Shown piece after piece: positions 1-8,317 of a stretch of DNA of 64,000 bases (positions are counted from its first letter, which is position 1; each line of letters begins with the position of its first letter). The stretch covers positions 1 through 64,000 of the forward strand of contig JASDSY010000015.1 of the NCBI GenBank assembly GCA_041441465.1, read 5' to 3'. Below the pieces are notes generated by a model. It had not been told where the DNA came from and made no database searches. It saw only the letters and a list, made by a program, of their open reading frames with translations. Position numbers and translations under genes: made by a program. This DNA is from JASDSY01 sp041441465. Its GTDB lineage: Bacteria; Muiribacteriota; UBA9980.

Positions 1-94
1 AGGGTAGGGAATTTTGGCCGGCGGCAGATAGGGAATTGTTCTTGACTTTAACAGACTTTCATGACGCGGTCCCGAAAAAAATAGCAGAAATAAT

Positions 95-571
95 TTATTT
101 TTTTGCGAATTCAAGAAAAGAGAGTATAATATTTTCGCCGTCTTCGCTTTCGAAGATGCAATTTATTGAATTATTTGAAGTAATATCTATAGGATATTTT
201 TCGGGTATCGGGAGGCCCAGTTGAAAAATATCTGTTTCAGGTGTTATATTTCTCATAAATTTTCCGGCTATAGTATTTAAAAGTTCGGATATTGTATCTT
301 TTTCCATTTCGGGTGTAATCGGAGTATCCGGATCGAGTCCGAAAATATTAATTATTATATCTTTTAAAAGTTTTGGTGATATAGTCAAAATAAAAAGATA
401 ATATTGGTTATTTACGGATTGATATACCGATAGCATTGTCTGGCGGTTAGTTTCGTTTATAAGTTTGAGGACAAGGCTTTCGGTATTTTCTATTAATTGC
501 ACAAAAGCGAGGCTTTCGATTGCGTCTATTACTGATTCTTTTAAAATTTCTTTATATTTATTGTTAAGCAA
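95..571 (-). CDS. cheX: CheX-type CheY-P phosphatase
   Basis: A 158-residue protein of the CheC/CheX/FliY phosphatase family, which removes phosphate from CheY-P to reset the chemotaxis signal. The single E-x2-N catalytic pair of the CheX type is visible as E96 and N99 (SELLNTIAG); CheC proteins usually carry two such pairs. The start is a TTG with GGAGG eight bases upstream; no ATG start is better placed. It is the last gene of the che operon, 17 bases after the cheY-like gene. The first 94 bases of the window beyond its stop hold no recognisable gene or clear terminator. Family assignment is from motif, length and context. Confidence 0.8.
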   Translation of the reverse strand: MLNNKYKEILKESVIDAIESLAFVQLIENTESLVLKLINETNRQTMLSVYQSVNNQYYLFILTISPKLLKDIIINIFGLDPDTPITPEMEKDTISELLNTIAGKFMRNITPETDIFQLGLPIPEKYPIDITSNNSINCIFESEDGENIILSFLEFAKK

Positions 572-588
572 TGTTTTACCCTCCCGAT

Positions 589-978
589 TTATTTTATATT
601 GCCGAAAGCTTTATGAATACTTGCCGGTGATACGGGTTTATTTAACACGGCAAGCGCGCCGCAATTTTTTAATTCGGTTTCTTTTGCCGGATTACTTGTG
701 CTGCTTATTATTATGACCGGTATATGTTTAAACTCATTGCATGATTTTATATTTTCAAGCAGTGCCGTGCCTTCCATTACCGGCATATTAAGGTCTGTTA
801 CCACAAGATCGACTTTTTCTTTGGCAATTTTATCAAGTGCATCTTTGCCGTTAATGGCTTCTAAAAATTTGCGCCCGTTGAAACCTGCTATTTCAAGGCA
901 TTGTTTTATTATAAGTCTTGCCATTCCAGAATCGTCGACTACCAATATTGTATTTATTTCTGGAGGTAAATTGATCAT
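589..978 (-). CDS. cheY: CheY-like single-domain response regulator
   Basis: A stand-alone receiver domain of 129 residues. Using the ATG start, the acidic pair is in VVDDSG near the N-terminus, the phospho-acceptor is D62 (VVTDLNMP), the conserved Ser/Thr lies in IIISST and the Lys is K114 (LNKP). There is no output domain, so it is likely the CheY that CheA phosphorylates and that binds the flagellar switch. A GTG nine bases upstream would add three residues, but the ATG at 978 has a GGGAG just upstream and overlaps the cheD stop as ATGA, the same coupling seen at the other che junctions. It sits between cheD and cheX. Confidence 0.85.
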   Translation of the reverse strand: MINLPPEINTILVVDDSGMARLIIKQCLEIAGFNGRKFLEAINGKDALDKIAKEKVDLVVTDLNMPVMEGTALLENIKSCNEFKHIPVIIISSTSNPAKETELKNCGALAVLNKPVSPASIHKAFGNIK

Positions 979-1457
979 AACTCCCACTCTCCTAAGCTTG
1001 GTGATGATAATAAAACAAGGCCGGTTTCAACATATATCGAGGCTGTTCGGCCGACTGTGCCGCCCACATCTTCTGATATCGCGCCTAATTTATAGTGCCA
1101 TAGATTTTTTTTAACTGCCATTACATTTCGTGTGCCTATGTCAAAACGTTGATTTGGGTCCATAATATTGGCGCCGCCGGCTATTTTTATCGTCAATTCG
1201 GATGGTATACATCCGTAAGCCGATAATTTTGTAAGAACATTTTTTATAGCAGTGTCTGCGAAATATCCTTCGCGTTCAATCGCAAGCTGAGGATTGATTT
1301 TTGATTCAGGCAATGCGACGTGGACAAGTGCAGCCAATTTACGTCGGGGCGAATATAACATAATTCCAACGCAAGAGCCGAGCGCCATAGTTTTTATTAA
1401 AACATCCGGACTATTAGATATACCTATTTCGCCAATGCCAACAAATAAAGTTTTCAT
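975..1457 (-). CDS. cheD: Chemoreceptor glutamine deamidase CheD
   Basis: 160 residues, the normal length of CheD, which deamidates glutamines on chemoreceptors and, in Firmicutes, pairs with CheC. The catalytic Cys-His pair is visible: C29 in ALGSCVG and H46 in LVHVALP, with T23 upstream as the third expected residue. Start and stop overlap the neighbours by four bases (ATGA) on both sides, so it is translationally coupled in cheB-cheD-cheY. No chemoreceptor gene lies in the window, so its substrates are encoded elsewhere. Identification rests on conserved motifs and operon position. Confidence 0.92.
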   Translation of the reverse strand: MKTLFVGIGEIGISNSPDVLIKTMALGSCVGIMLYSPRRKLAALVHVALPESKINPQLAIEREGYFADTAIKNVLTKLSAYGCIPSELTIKIAGGANIMDPNQRFDIGTRNVMAVKKNLWHYKLGAISEDVGGTVGRTASIYVETGLVLLSSPSLGEWEL

Positions 1458-2518
1458 GATTTTTTCTCCAATAATAAGTTAATTATTGTTGTGGCAATAT
1501 TTCCAAGCGGCACCAGAGCTTCGGCACCGCCGCGTTCGTAAGCTACTTTGGGCATTCCAAATACTACTGATGTGGCTTCGTCTTGAGCAAGTGTACGTGC
1601 GCCTGCCTTACGCATAGCCACTAAGCCGTCGGCACCGTCGCTTCCCATTCCGGTTAACATTACACCGATGGCATTTGAGCCGACAAATTTAGCTACAGAT
1701 TGCATCATTACTTCTACTGAAGGGCAATGACCGCATACTTTTTCGCCTTTTACGCATTCGACTAAGTAAACACCGCCAGAACGGTACACTTTTAATTGAT
1801 AATCGCCTGGAGCTACAAGCACGCGCCCCGGCAATACTCTGTCGCCGTTTTCCGCTTCTTTTACTTCCATTGCACATGTGTCGTTAAGGCTGTTAGCAAA
1901 GTGTTTTGTGAAGCCGGCCGGCATGTGCTGTACGATAACGACACCAGGCATATCCGGCGGAAAACTGTTAAGAATTTTCCTGATTGCTTCGGTGCCTCCT
2001 GTTGAAGCGCCAATTGCAATAACTTTGTCCGTAGATTCAGCTAAAGCCTGGCTGTTGACAGATATTTTTTCAGTTTTTTGAGATTTATTCACTTTGTAGG
2101 CGCTTACATTTGTATTTGCCGCGATTTTAACTTTTTCGCGCAAATCCGCAAGCATTGCTACAAGACCTCTTGCCACATCGGAACTTGGTTTGGTGACAAC
2201 TTCTACGGCGCCGGCTTCAAAAGCCGAAAGCGTTATTGCTGCACCTTTTTTTGTAAGCGCGCTTACTATAACTACCGGCAATGGGTGCTGCGGCATAAGT
2301 CTTTTTAAAAATTCAACACCGTCCATACGCGGCATTTCGACATCAAGGGTCAGTACGTCAGGGTTAAGCTGTATTATTTTATCCCTGGCTACATAAGGGT
2401 CGGAGGCGGTCCCGACTACCTCAATCTCGCTGTCCATTGATAGCCCCTGATTTAGTATATCTCTTACTAAAGCAGAGTCGTCGACTATCAGTACTTTAAT
2501 TTTTTTAATTTTAATCAC
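1454..2518 (-). CDS. cheB: Protein-glutamate methylesterase/deamidase CheB
   Basis: 354 residues with the classic two-domain layout. The N-terminal receiver (1-125) has the acidic pair in VDDSA, phospho-acceptor D59 (LTLDVEMP) and K110 (VTKP). After a Lys/Ser-rich linker, the methylesterase domain (about 165-354) shows the catalytic triad S172 (GASTGG), H198 (VQHMP) and D294 (MGSDGADG). It removes methyl groups from chemoreceptors to adapt the signalling state. It overlaps cheR and cheD by four bases each, so methylation and demethylation enzymes are made from coupled genes. Confidence 0.96.
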   Translation of the reverse strand: MIKIKKIKVLIVDDSALVRDILNQGLSMDSEIEVVGTASDPYVARDKIIQLNPDVLTLDVEMPRMDGVEFLKRLMPQHPLPVVIVSALTKKGAAITLSAFEAGAVEVVTKPSSDVARGLVAMLADLREKVKIAANTNVSAYKVNKSQKTEKISVNSQALAESTDKVIAIGASTGGTEAIRKILNSFPPDMPGVVIVQHMPAGFTKHFANSLNDTCAMEVKEAENGDRVLPGRVLVAPGDYQLKVYRSGGVYLVECVKGEKVCGHCPSVEVMMQSVAKFVGSNAIGVMLTGMGSDGADGLVAMRKAGARTLAQDEATSVVFGMPKVAYERGGAEALVPLGNIATTIINLLLEKKS

Positions 2519-3351
2519 CCGCTTATTTTTTTGTATATTGCCGGTTTTATGTATTTATAAAAAGGGCATGATCTGTCGATTGATTCTGAGTGCCCTATCA
2601 TTAGATAACCATGATTTTCAGTATAACGGCTGTAACGTTCGATTAGTTTCTGCCGTGTAGGCGCGTCAAAATATATCATTACATTGCGGCAAAAAATTAT
2701 GTCGAATTTTCCTTTAAAAGGATAACTGTCACGCATAAGATTTAGCCGTCGAAATAGTATTAAATCTTTTAAATGTTTTTTTATGGAAAAATTTCCATCG
2801 CCGAGTGAATGAAAATATTTTTGCCTTAGCAGAGTTGGAATTTGCATTACCGATTGCGCAGGATAAATTCCCGATTCGGCCTTTTCAATTGATGTTACTG
2901 AAATATCCGTCGCTAAAATAGAAACTTCAAATCCTGGCGCACTTTCTTTAAAATAATCGTTTGCGATCATTGCCAGCGAATATGGTTCTTCGCCTGATGA
3001 ACAGCCGGCGCACCATATTTTAATTTCTTTTCTTCCCTGAGCTCTTATGGCGTTTGTTAACTCCGGAAATCCAATATTTTTCAAAAACTCGAAATGTTCG
3101 CTTTCCCTGAAAAAAAAGGTGTGATGAGTCGATATTTTATCTATAAAAGTTAATATGGCGGTGCCTGTCGGCTCCTTAAGGATATATTCATAGTAATCCT
3201 TAAAGCTAAAAAAACCGCCGGTTCTGAGTATTTTTTGAAGACGCTCAATTACGAGAGTTTTTTTCTGATCGCTTAATTTAATTCCAAATTTATCGTAAAC
3301 TAATTTACTTATAAGCCGGAATTCATCATCTTCCAATGCGACTGAATTCAT
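2515..3351 (-). CDS. cheR: Chemoreceptor glutamate methyltransferase CheR
   Basis: 278 residues, the usual CheR size. An N-terminal helical domain (1-75) is followed by a SAM-dependent methyltransferase domain. Recognisable motifs are TFFFRE near 78-83, the SAM-binding stretch KIWCAGCSSGEEPYS near 111-125, FCRNVMIYFD and GHSES towards the C-terminus. It methylates receptor glutamates using S-adenosylmethionine, opposing CheB. A strong AGGAGG lies nine bases before the ATG. It follows cheA by about 80 bases and is coupled to cheB. Confidence 0.96.
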   Translation of the reverse strand: MNSVALEDDEFRLISKLVYDKFGIKLSDQKKTLVIERLQKILRTGGFFSFKDYYEYILKEPTGTAILTFIDKISTHHTFFFRESEHFEFLKNIGFPELTNAIRAQGRKEIKIWCAGCSSGEEPYSLAMIANDYFKESAPGFEVSILATDISVTSIEKAESGIYPAQSVMQIPTLLRQKYFHSLGDGNFSIKKHLKDLILFRRLNLMRDSYPFKGKFDIIFCRNVMIYFDAPTRQKLIERYSRYTENHGYLMIGHSESIDRSCPFYKYIKPAIYKKISG

Positions 3352-3432
3352 TTAAGCGTCCTCCTTTTTAAAATGAACTTTTGATAAAATATTTGCTTAA
3401 TAAAGTAAGACTAATTTTAAAATAAATTATTT

Positions 3433-5787
3433 TTACTCGTCATTTTTTTCTAATGACTCTATTAAATCACCGATATCGAGAATCAGGCTTATATCGCCGT
3501 CACCCATTATTGCGCATCCGGATATGCCTTTAACATGGCCTAAATAACTTGACAATCCCTTAATTACTATCTGCTGCTGACCCAATAATTCGTCAACGAA
3601 AAGGCAGCAGCGTCTGTCATTATTTTCAACTATTATTAAAAGGCCGTCCGTTAATTTTTCATGCAGTGATTTTATATTATATAATTTATGAAGTCTTATT
3701 ATTGGCAGTAATTCGCCGCGAATTTTTACTACTTCGACATTGTCCGGAGTTAATGTGACCTGGTCGGCTGTCGGTTTTATTGATTCGCGAATTGAGCTGA
3801 TCGGGATCGTGTAACGTGCGTTCCCTACTGTTATAACCATTCCGTCGATTATGGCGAGCGTTAAAGGTATGCGCAAAACGAACATAGTGCCGCGCCCTGG
3901 GAGTGTTCTGATATCTACTTTTCCGCGGAGCTTTTCTATGTTTCTTTTTACGACATCCATGCCGACGCCGCGTCCGGATATGTTTGAAATTTTTTCGGCT
4001 GTCGAGAATCCGGGCTCAAATATTAATTTCCAGATATCCTCGTCTTTATAAATACGGCCATCGTTTTTTATAAGTCCTCGTTCTACGCCTTTTTTGAAGA
4101 TTTTATCGCGGTTTAAGCCGCGTCCGTCATCTTCGACTATTATCCAGACTTCGCCAGCCGAATGTTTCGCTTCGATTTTTACAGTTCCGATTTCGGGTTT
4201 GCCGGCTTGTTTTCTTTCATCGTTAGACTCAAGACCGTGATCGACTGAGTTTCTAATTAAGTGAACGAGCGGGTCGGATATTTGTTCAATTATGGTTTTA
4301 TCGACTTCGGTTTCTTCGCCCATTATTATTAAGTTGACTTTTTTATTGCCTTTATAAGATAGGTCGCGGACAAGACGCTCCATTTTGCGAAATGTCTGTG
4401 CCAGAGGTATCATTCGCATTGAAAGAGCTACTTCTTGAATATCACGAGTTATCTTATTTAAATGCATTGCCGATTTCTCAAATTTTTCAAGCTGCAGCGC
4501 CTTAATTTCCGGATTATTCGCAACCATCGATTCAGCGATTACAAGTTCGCCGACAAGGTCTAACAAGCTGTCTAATTTTTCTATGTCGACTCTTATTACG
4601 CCTGAAGTGCCGGAAGCCGGCGCCGGCTGTGTGCTGCTTATTTGTTTGTTTATAGCCTCTTTGCTTGGAACATTATTTTTTTCCGATTGTGATTCGCCCG
4701 GTTCATTTGAGTCATCTGCATTTGCGGATATATTCTCTAAATTTAAATTTATTTCATCTTTTGGAGATTCTTCAAGGTTTATTTTTTCTAAATTTTGTTC
4801 GTTTTTGTCCTGGTGTTCGTCTGAAGCTGATTCGGTGATCAGCGGTTCACCGGTTATGAGGTGAAGTGCGTTTAATATCCTTGTTTTTTCAGGAATATCC
4901 GAGCCCTCTTCGGCTGCGATTCTTTTTATGGCGTTTCTTAAGACGTCGATTGCGGTTAAAAGGACAGTTATATTTTCGTGTGTCGGCGCTATCTCGTGGT
5001 TACGGACTTTATCGAGAAACGTTTCGGATGTATGGCTGACTTTTTCTATGTCCGCAAAACCGAAAAAACCCGAATTGCCTTTTAAACTGTGCAGCGCCCT
5101 GAATGCGTTATCCGCAAGTTCGCGATTATCAGGCACACGCTCATAAGCCAGAAGCATCATTTCGGATTCTTCGCATAATTCAAGCGATTCTTCGGTAAAC
5201 CGTCTTGTCATTTCCGGAGTGATTATGAGTTTAAATTCATCGACAGGCTGTTCGGCAGGTGCGGCGGCTGGAGCCGATTTAGGGGCGGATTTGGGAGCCG
5301 GGTTGCTTGTATTTTTTTGTGGTTGAGAAGCGGATGCATTATCAGCCGGCTGATCTTTAGAATTAATAGCAGTGATTGTTCCTTGTAAATCTTTTACAAG
5401 GGATGATGCAATGTCCTTAAATTCTTCGTCGGTTAATTCTTTTTCTACCGTATCGAGAATATTTCGCACAAAATCGCTTGTGCGGCATAAGAGGTCTATA
5501 TGTTCGCTGTCTAGAGTTGCCTCGCCTTTGCGAAACATATCAAGAAGAGTTTCAGCTTCGTGTGTTACGCTCGTAATTGTATTTAAGTCAACGAAAGCAG
5601 CGGTCCCTTTTAGCGTATGAAAAAGCCTGAATATGGTATTTAATATTTCGTCATCGACTTTACCATAACTTTGCGCTGTCTTTTCCAATGCGATTATTTG
5701 CGGTTCAACATCATCCAGCAAATCTCGGCTTGAGTTAATGAATTCCTTCATATACTCTTGCTTTTCATCTAAATCATTATCAGCCAT
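3433..5787 (-). CDS. cheA: Chemotaxis sensor kinase CheA with two HPt domains
   Basis: A 784-residue kinase that passes phosphate to CheY and CheB. Reading from the ATG: a first HPt domain with H57 (LFHTLKG), an Ala/Pro/Ser linker (about 145-180), a second HPt domain with H233 (ALHSLKG), an acidic Asn/Glu/Ser linker, the dimerisation helices, an HATPase domain with N-box (HLIRNSVDHG), G1 (VEDDGRG) and G2 (GRGVGMDVV), and a C-terminal CheW-like domain. No typical P2 CheY-binding domain is obvious; the second HPt occupies that place. A GTG three codons upstream is part of the AGAGGTG ribosome site, so the ATG at 5787 was chosen. It follows a small response regulator by 25 bases. Confidence 0.93.
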   Translation of the reverse strand: MADNDLDEKQEYMKEFINSSRDLLDDVEPQIIALEKTAQSYGKVDDEILNTIFRLFHTLKGTAAFVDLNTITSVTHEAETLLDMFRKGEATLDSEHIDLLCRTSDFVRNILDTVEKELTDEEFKDIASSLVKDLQGTITAINSKDQPADNASASQPQKNTSNPAPKSAPKSAPAAAPAEQPVDEFKLIITPEMTRRFTEESLELCEESEMMLLAYERVPDNRELADNAFRALHSLKGNSGFFGFADIEKVSHTSETFLDKVRNHEIAPTHENITVLLTAIDVLRNAIKRIAAEEGSDIPEKTRILNALHLITGEPLITESASDEHQDKNEQNLEKINLEESPKDEINLNLENISANADDSNEPGESQSEKNNVPSKEAINKQISSTQPAPASGTSGVIRVDIEKLDSLLDLVGELVIAESMVANNPEIKALQLEKFEKSAMHLNKITRDIQEVALSMRMIPLAQTFRKMERLVRDLSYKGNKKVNLIIMGEETEVDKTIIEQISDPLVHLIRNSVDHGLESNDERKQAGKPEIGTVKIEAKHSAGEVWIIVEDDGRGLNRDKIFKKGVERGLIKNDGRIYKDEDIWKLIFEPGFSTAEKISNISGRGVGMDVVKRNIEKLRGKVDIRTLPGRGTMFVLRIPLTLAIIDGMVITVGNARYTIPISSIRESIKPTADQVTLTPDNVEVVKIRGELLPIIRLHKLYNIKSLHEKLTDGLLIIVENNDRRCCLFVDELLGQQQIVIKGLSSYLGHVKGISGCAIMGDGDISLILDIGDLIESLEKNDE

Positions 5788-5812
5788 TATCAGCACCTCT
5801 TAATAAATTTTG

Positions 5813-6298
5813 TCAAGTTAAAAGCTTATTTTTGTTCTTATTAAGAATTTTTTGCATGTCTTCATATGCTTTTTTCAATTTTGAATATTCAGTGGACAGT
5901 TGAACGAACTCTTCTTTTTTTATTTTTTGCTCTTTTTTTTCATTCTTTATTTTGTCGAGTGTTTCCATTAGTTCCTTAAAATTTAGAGGCTTTCCAAAAA
6001 ATGCATAGGCCCTGTTATTTACAGCGGATATAGCTGTTTCAACATCACCGTAAGCGGTTATAATTATAACTTTGGTGTCCTTATTAATTGTTCTCGCCTG
6101 TTTTAAAACATCAAGCCCAGTCATTACTGGCATTTTCATATCTGTAATAACCGCATCGTATTGCGGATAATTTTTGGAATAATCTTCAATCGCTTTTTCA
6201 GGGAATGAAAAAGCGGTACATTTATGGCCTTGCAATTCAAGAGAACTTTTTAAGCTGTCAAGACAACCTTCATCGTCATCGATTAGCATTATGTTCAC
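5813..6298 (-). CDS. Response regulator with coiled-coil tail
   Basis: Encodes 161 residues: a receiver domain with acidic triple DDD at 7-9, phospho-acceptor D53 (ITDMKMP), T81 and K103 (FGKP), followed by a Lys/Glu-rich helical tail (about 115-161) with no DNA-binding or enzyme domain. The receiver resembles the NtrC type (ITAYGDVETAI). The start is a GTG with GGAGG eight bases upstream; an in-frame ATG farther upstream lacks such a site. It is the first gene of the che operon and lies directly downstream of a sigma70-type promoter, so it probably feeds into or competes with CheA signalling. Its partner is unknown. Confidence 0.75.
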   Translation of the reverse strand: MNIMLIDDDEGCLDSLKSSLELQGHKCTAFSFPEKAIEDYSKNYPQYDAVITDMKMPVMTGLDVLKQARTINKDTKVIIITAYGDVETAISAVNNRAYAFFGKPLNFKELMETLDKIKNEKKEQKIKKEEFVQLSTEYSKLKKAYEDMQKILNKNKNKLLT

Positions 6299-6360
6299 GT
6301 TATATGCCTCCTTCTGTTTAAGGAAAACTATTTTAATTTTTTTACTACTCGCCATATTAA

Positions 6361-6389
6361 ATTATATTAAATATCATTAATATAGTCAA
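6361..6389 (-). promoter_or_regulatory. Sigma70-type promoter of the che operon
   Basis: On the minus strand, TTGACT (6384-6389) is separated by 17 bases from a perfect TATAAT (6361-6366). Transcription would start near 6354, about 55 bases before the GTG of the response regulator, and could read through cheA to cheX. Confidence 0.7.
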
Positions 6390-6428
6390 GCATGTTTTTA
6401 GGTGTTTTTTACTTTAGATGTTGTTAGT

Positions 6429-8309
6429 TTAATTATTTACAGGTGTTGTTGATGGAATTTCAACCTTAAATGTAGCGCCGCCCTTAGAGTTATTAGATAT
6501 GCTGATTGAGCTGTTATAACTTGTAAGTATTGATTTTACAAGTGAAAGTCCCAGGCCCATTCCGCCTTTATCGGGTTTAGTGCTGAAAAAAGGCTCGAAT
6601 ATTTTTTCTTTTATATCGTCTTTTATTCCAGGCCCGTTATCGCTTACTTCCAAAACTACCTTATTTTCATCATTTAAATAAGTTTTACATATTACTTCTT
6701 TTTCGGTCTGCTTGGTTTCGTTAAGCGCCTGCATCGCATTTATTATAAGGTTTATAACGACTTCTTCAAGTATATTGAAATTTCCAGATATATCCGGAAG
6801 ATTTTCCGCGAACGCTTTCTTTACTATGACATTGTGATTGGCTAGCTGGACTCCTATTAATTCTATAGTTTTAAGCACTACGCGGTTAAGATTGCAATTA
6901 GATACTTCCTGGCTTTGCTTTATATTTGTAAATGCCCGCATTTGTTTAATTATTTCTTCGACGCGCGCGAGCTGCTGGAGTATTTTTTCAAATGCTCCTA
7001 CGACTCTTGGAATTTCAAGGGTATTTCCCTGATTGTGCCAATACAATAATCCGTCGGTTAAAATTTTTATCGAGTTCAAAGGCTGATTTATTTCATGAAT
7101 TATTCCTGCCGATATTGTGCTTAAAATAGCTATTTTTTGAACTTGTCCGGCCTGCATTTGGAGCGCTTCGTTTTTTGCCTTTAATTTCATTTCATCGGTT
7201 ATATCATAAAATATAGTTATATATTGTTCTTTTTCGTTAAGTGTTTCATTAATTACGCTTATAAATGCGGAAACTGGGCATAATTCTCCTGATTTCTTTT
7301 TTATCCATACTTCATCTTTGAAAGAACCGTTTTGCTTTAACTGCGATATCATATTGCGGTGAAAATTGATATCGTATTGCTCAGATTTTATTATAATCGG
7401 AGTCTGGCCTATTGCCTCGGCCTCAGAAAAGCCGGTTATGCTTGTGAATGCCTGGTTAACCATTTTTATTACGCCGTGGTTGTTAGTTAATATTATGCCT
7501 TCTTTTATATTTTCAAGTATTTTATAAGCCATCTGGAGCTTATTTTCCTGCTGCTTAAGTTCTGTCATATCGTGGATGGTTACGAGCCGCTCGCCGCCGA
7601 TTGTGCCGCTGATTTTAAATTCAATTGCGACAACCCGGCCGTCTTTATTTTTTCCATAGGCTTCAATGTCTGGCGACGTTATTTTCTTTTCAGTAAAATA
7701 TGCGTACTGTTCGTTATAATATTGATAAAAATCAGGTATTAAAAAATTGATATTTTGATTATTAACCTCATCAGCGCTATAACCGAATATTTTTTCGGCC
7801 GCGGTATTGAATGATTTTATTTTATCTTCGCCGTCTATAGTTATAATGCCGTCTTTTATTATTTTTGTTATTGAGTCTGCAGTTTCAATACTCTTTGCCA
7901 GAAGCATTTCACTGTTTGTTATGCTCAGAATTCTTTTTATCCTTTGCCTCAATATTGCAAATTGTATGGGCTTGGTGACAAAATCGGTGGCTCCTGCGTT
8001 ATAAGCCATTTCAATTATTTTATCATCGTCAAGGCTTGTTACCATAAGTATGGGGACATATTTCCCTTCCGGCAATTCGCGGATTTTAGAACAAAGTGTA
8101 ATTCCGTCTATGATAGGCATCATTGCGTCTATTAAAATTATGTCCGGCCGGTGGTCTTTAAAAAATTGTAATCCTTCTTCGCCATTTTCGGCTTCGGTGA
8201 CGTTATAATCATCCTGTTCGAATGTCTGTCGCAGCAAAAAGCGTGTTCCTCGGTCGTCGTCGATTATAAGTATTTTTTTTACATTATTTATAACGTTAAG
8301 TTCTGTCAT
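6429..8309 (-). CDS. Receiver-PAS-PAS histidine kinase
   Basis: 626 residues. Order: receiver domain with phospho-acceptor D61 (ILIDAMMP) and K114 (VTKP), PAS domain (about 140-252), second PAS (about 262-378), dimerisation helix with phospho-acceptor H405 in GIIHEINQPLN, and HATPase with N-box (NLIINAMQAL), G1 (SDNGPGI) and G2 (GGMGLGL). It has no membrane segment, so it is likely a cytosolic kinase whose input comes through its own receiver and PAS domains. The HEINQPL box is the NtrB/DctB-like type. The ATG at 8309 has GAGGTG upstream; an ATG at 8321 overlaps the upstream stop as ATGA but its ribosome site is weaker. It is co-transcribed with the seven-PAS kinase. Confidence 0.85.
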   Translation of the reverse strand: MTELNVINNVKKILIIDDDRGTRFLLRQTFEQDDYNVTEAENGEEGLQFFKDHRPDIILIDAMMPIIDGITLCSKIRELPEGKYVPILMVTSLDDDKIIEMAYNAGATDFVTKPIQFAILRQRIKRILSITNSEMLLAKSIETADSITKIIKDGIITIDGEDKIKSFNTAAEKIFGYSADEVNNQNINFLIPDFYQYYNEQYAYFTEKKITSPDIEAYGKNKDGRVVAIEFKISGTIGGERLVTIHDMTELKQQENKLQMAYKILENIKEGIILTNNHGVIKMVNQAFTSITGFSEAEAIGQTPIIIKSEQYDINFHRNMISQLKQNGSFKDEVWIKKKSGELCPVSAFISVINETLNEKEQYITIFYDITDEMKLKAKNEALQMQAGQVQKIAILSTISAGIIHEINQPLNSIKILTDGLLYWHNQGNTLEIPRVVGAFEKILQQLARVEEIIKQMRAFTNIKQSQEVSNCNLNRVVLKTIELIGVQLANHNVIVKKAFAENLPDISGNFNILEEVVINLIINAMQALNETKQTEKEVICKTYLNDENKVVLEVSDNGPGIKDDIKEKIFEPFFSTKPDKGGMGLGLSLVKSILTSYNSSISISNNSKGGATFKVEIPSTTPVNN

Positions 8310-8317
8310 ATTACACC

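Noticed and set aside
698..1114. Plus-strand ORF of 138 codons opposite cheY/cheD
   Set aside because: It is antisense to two clear che genes, has no ribosome site or family motifs, and its composition is that of a shadow frame.
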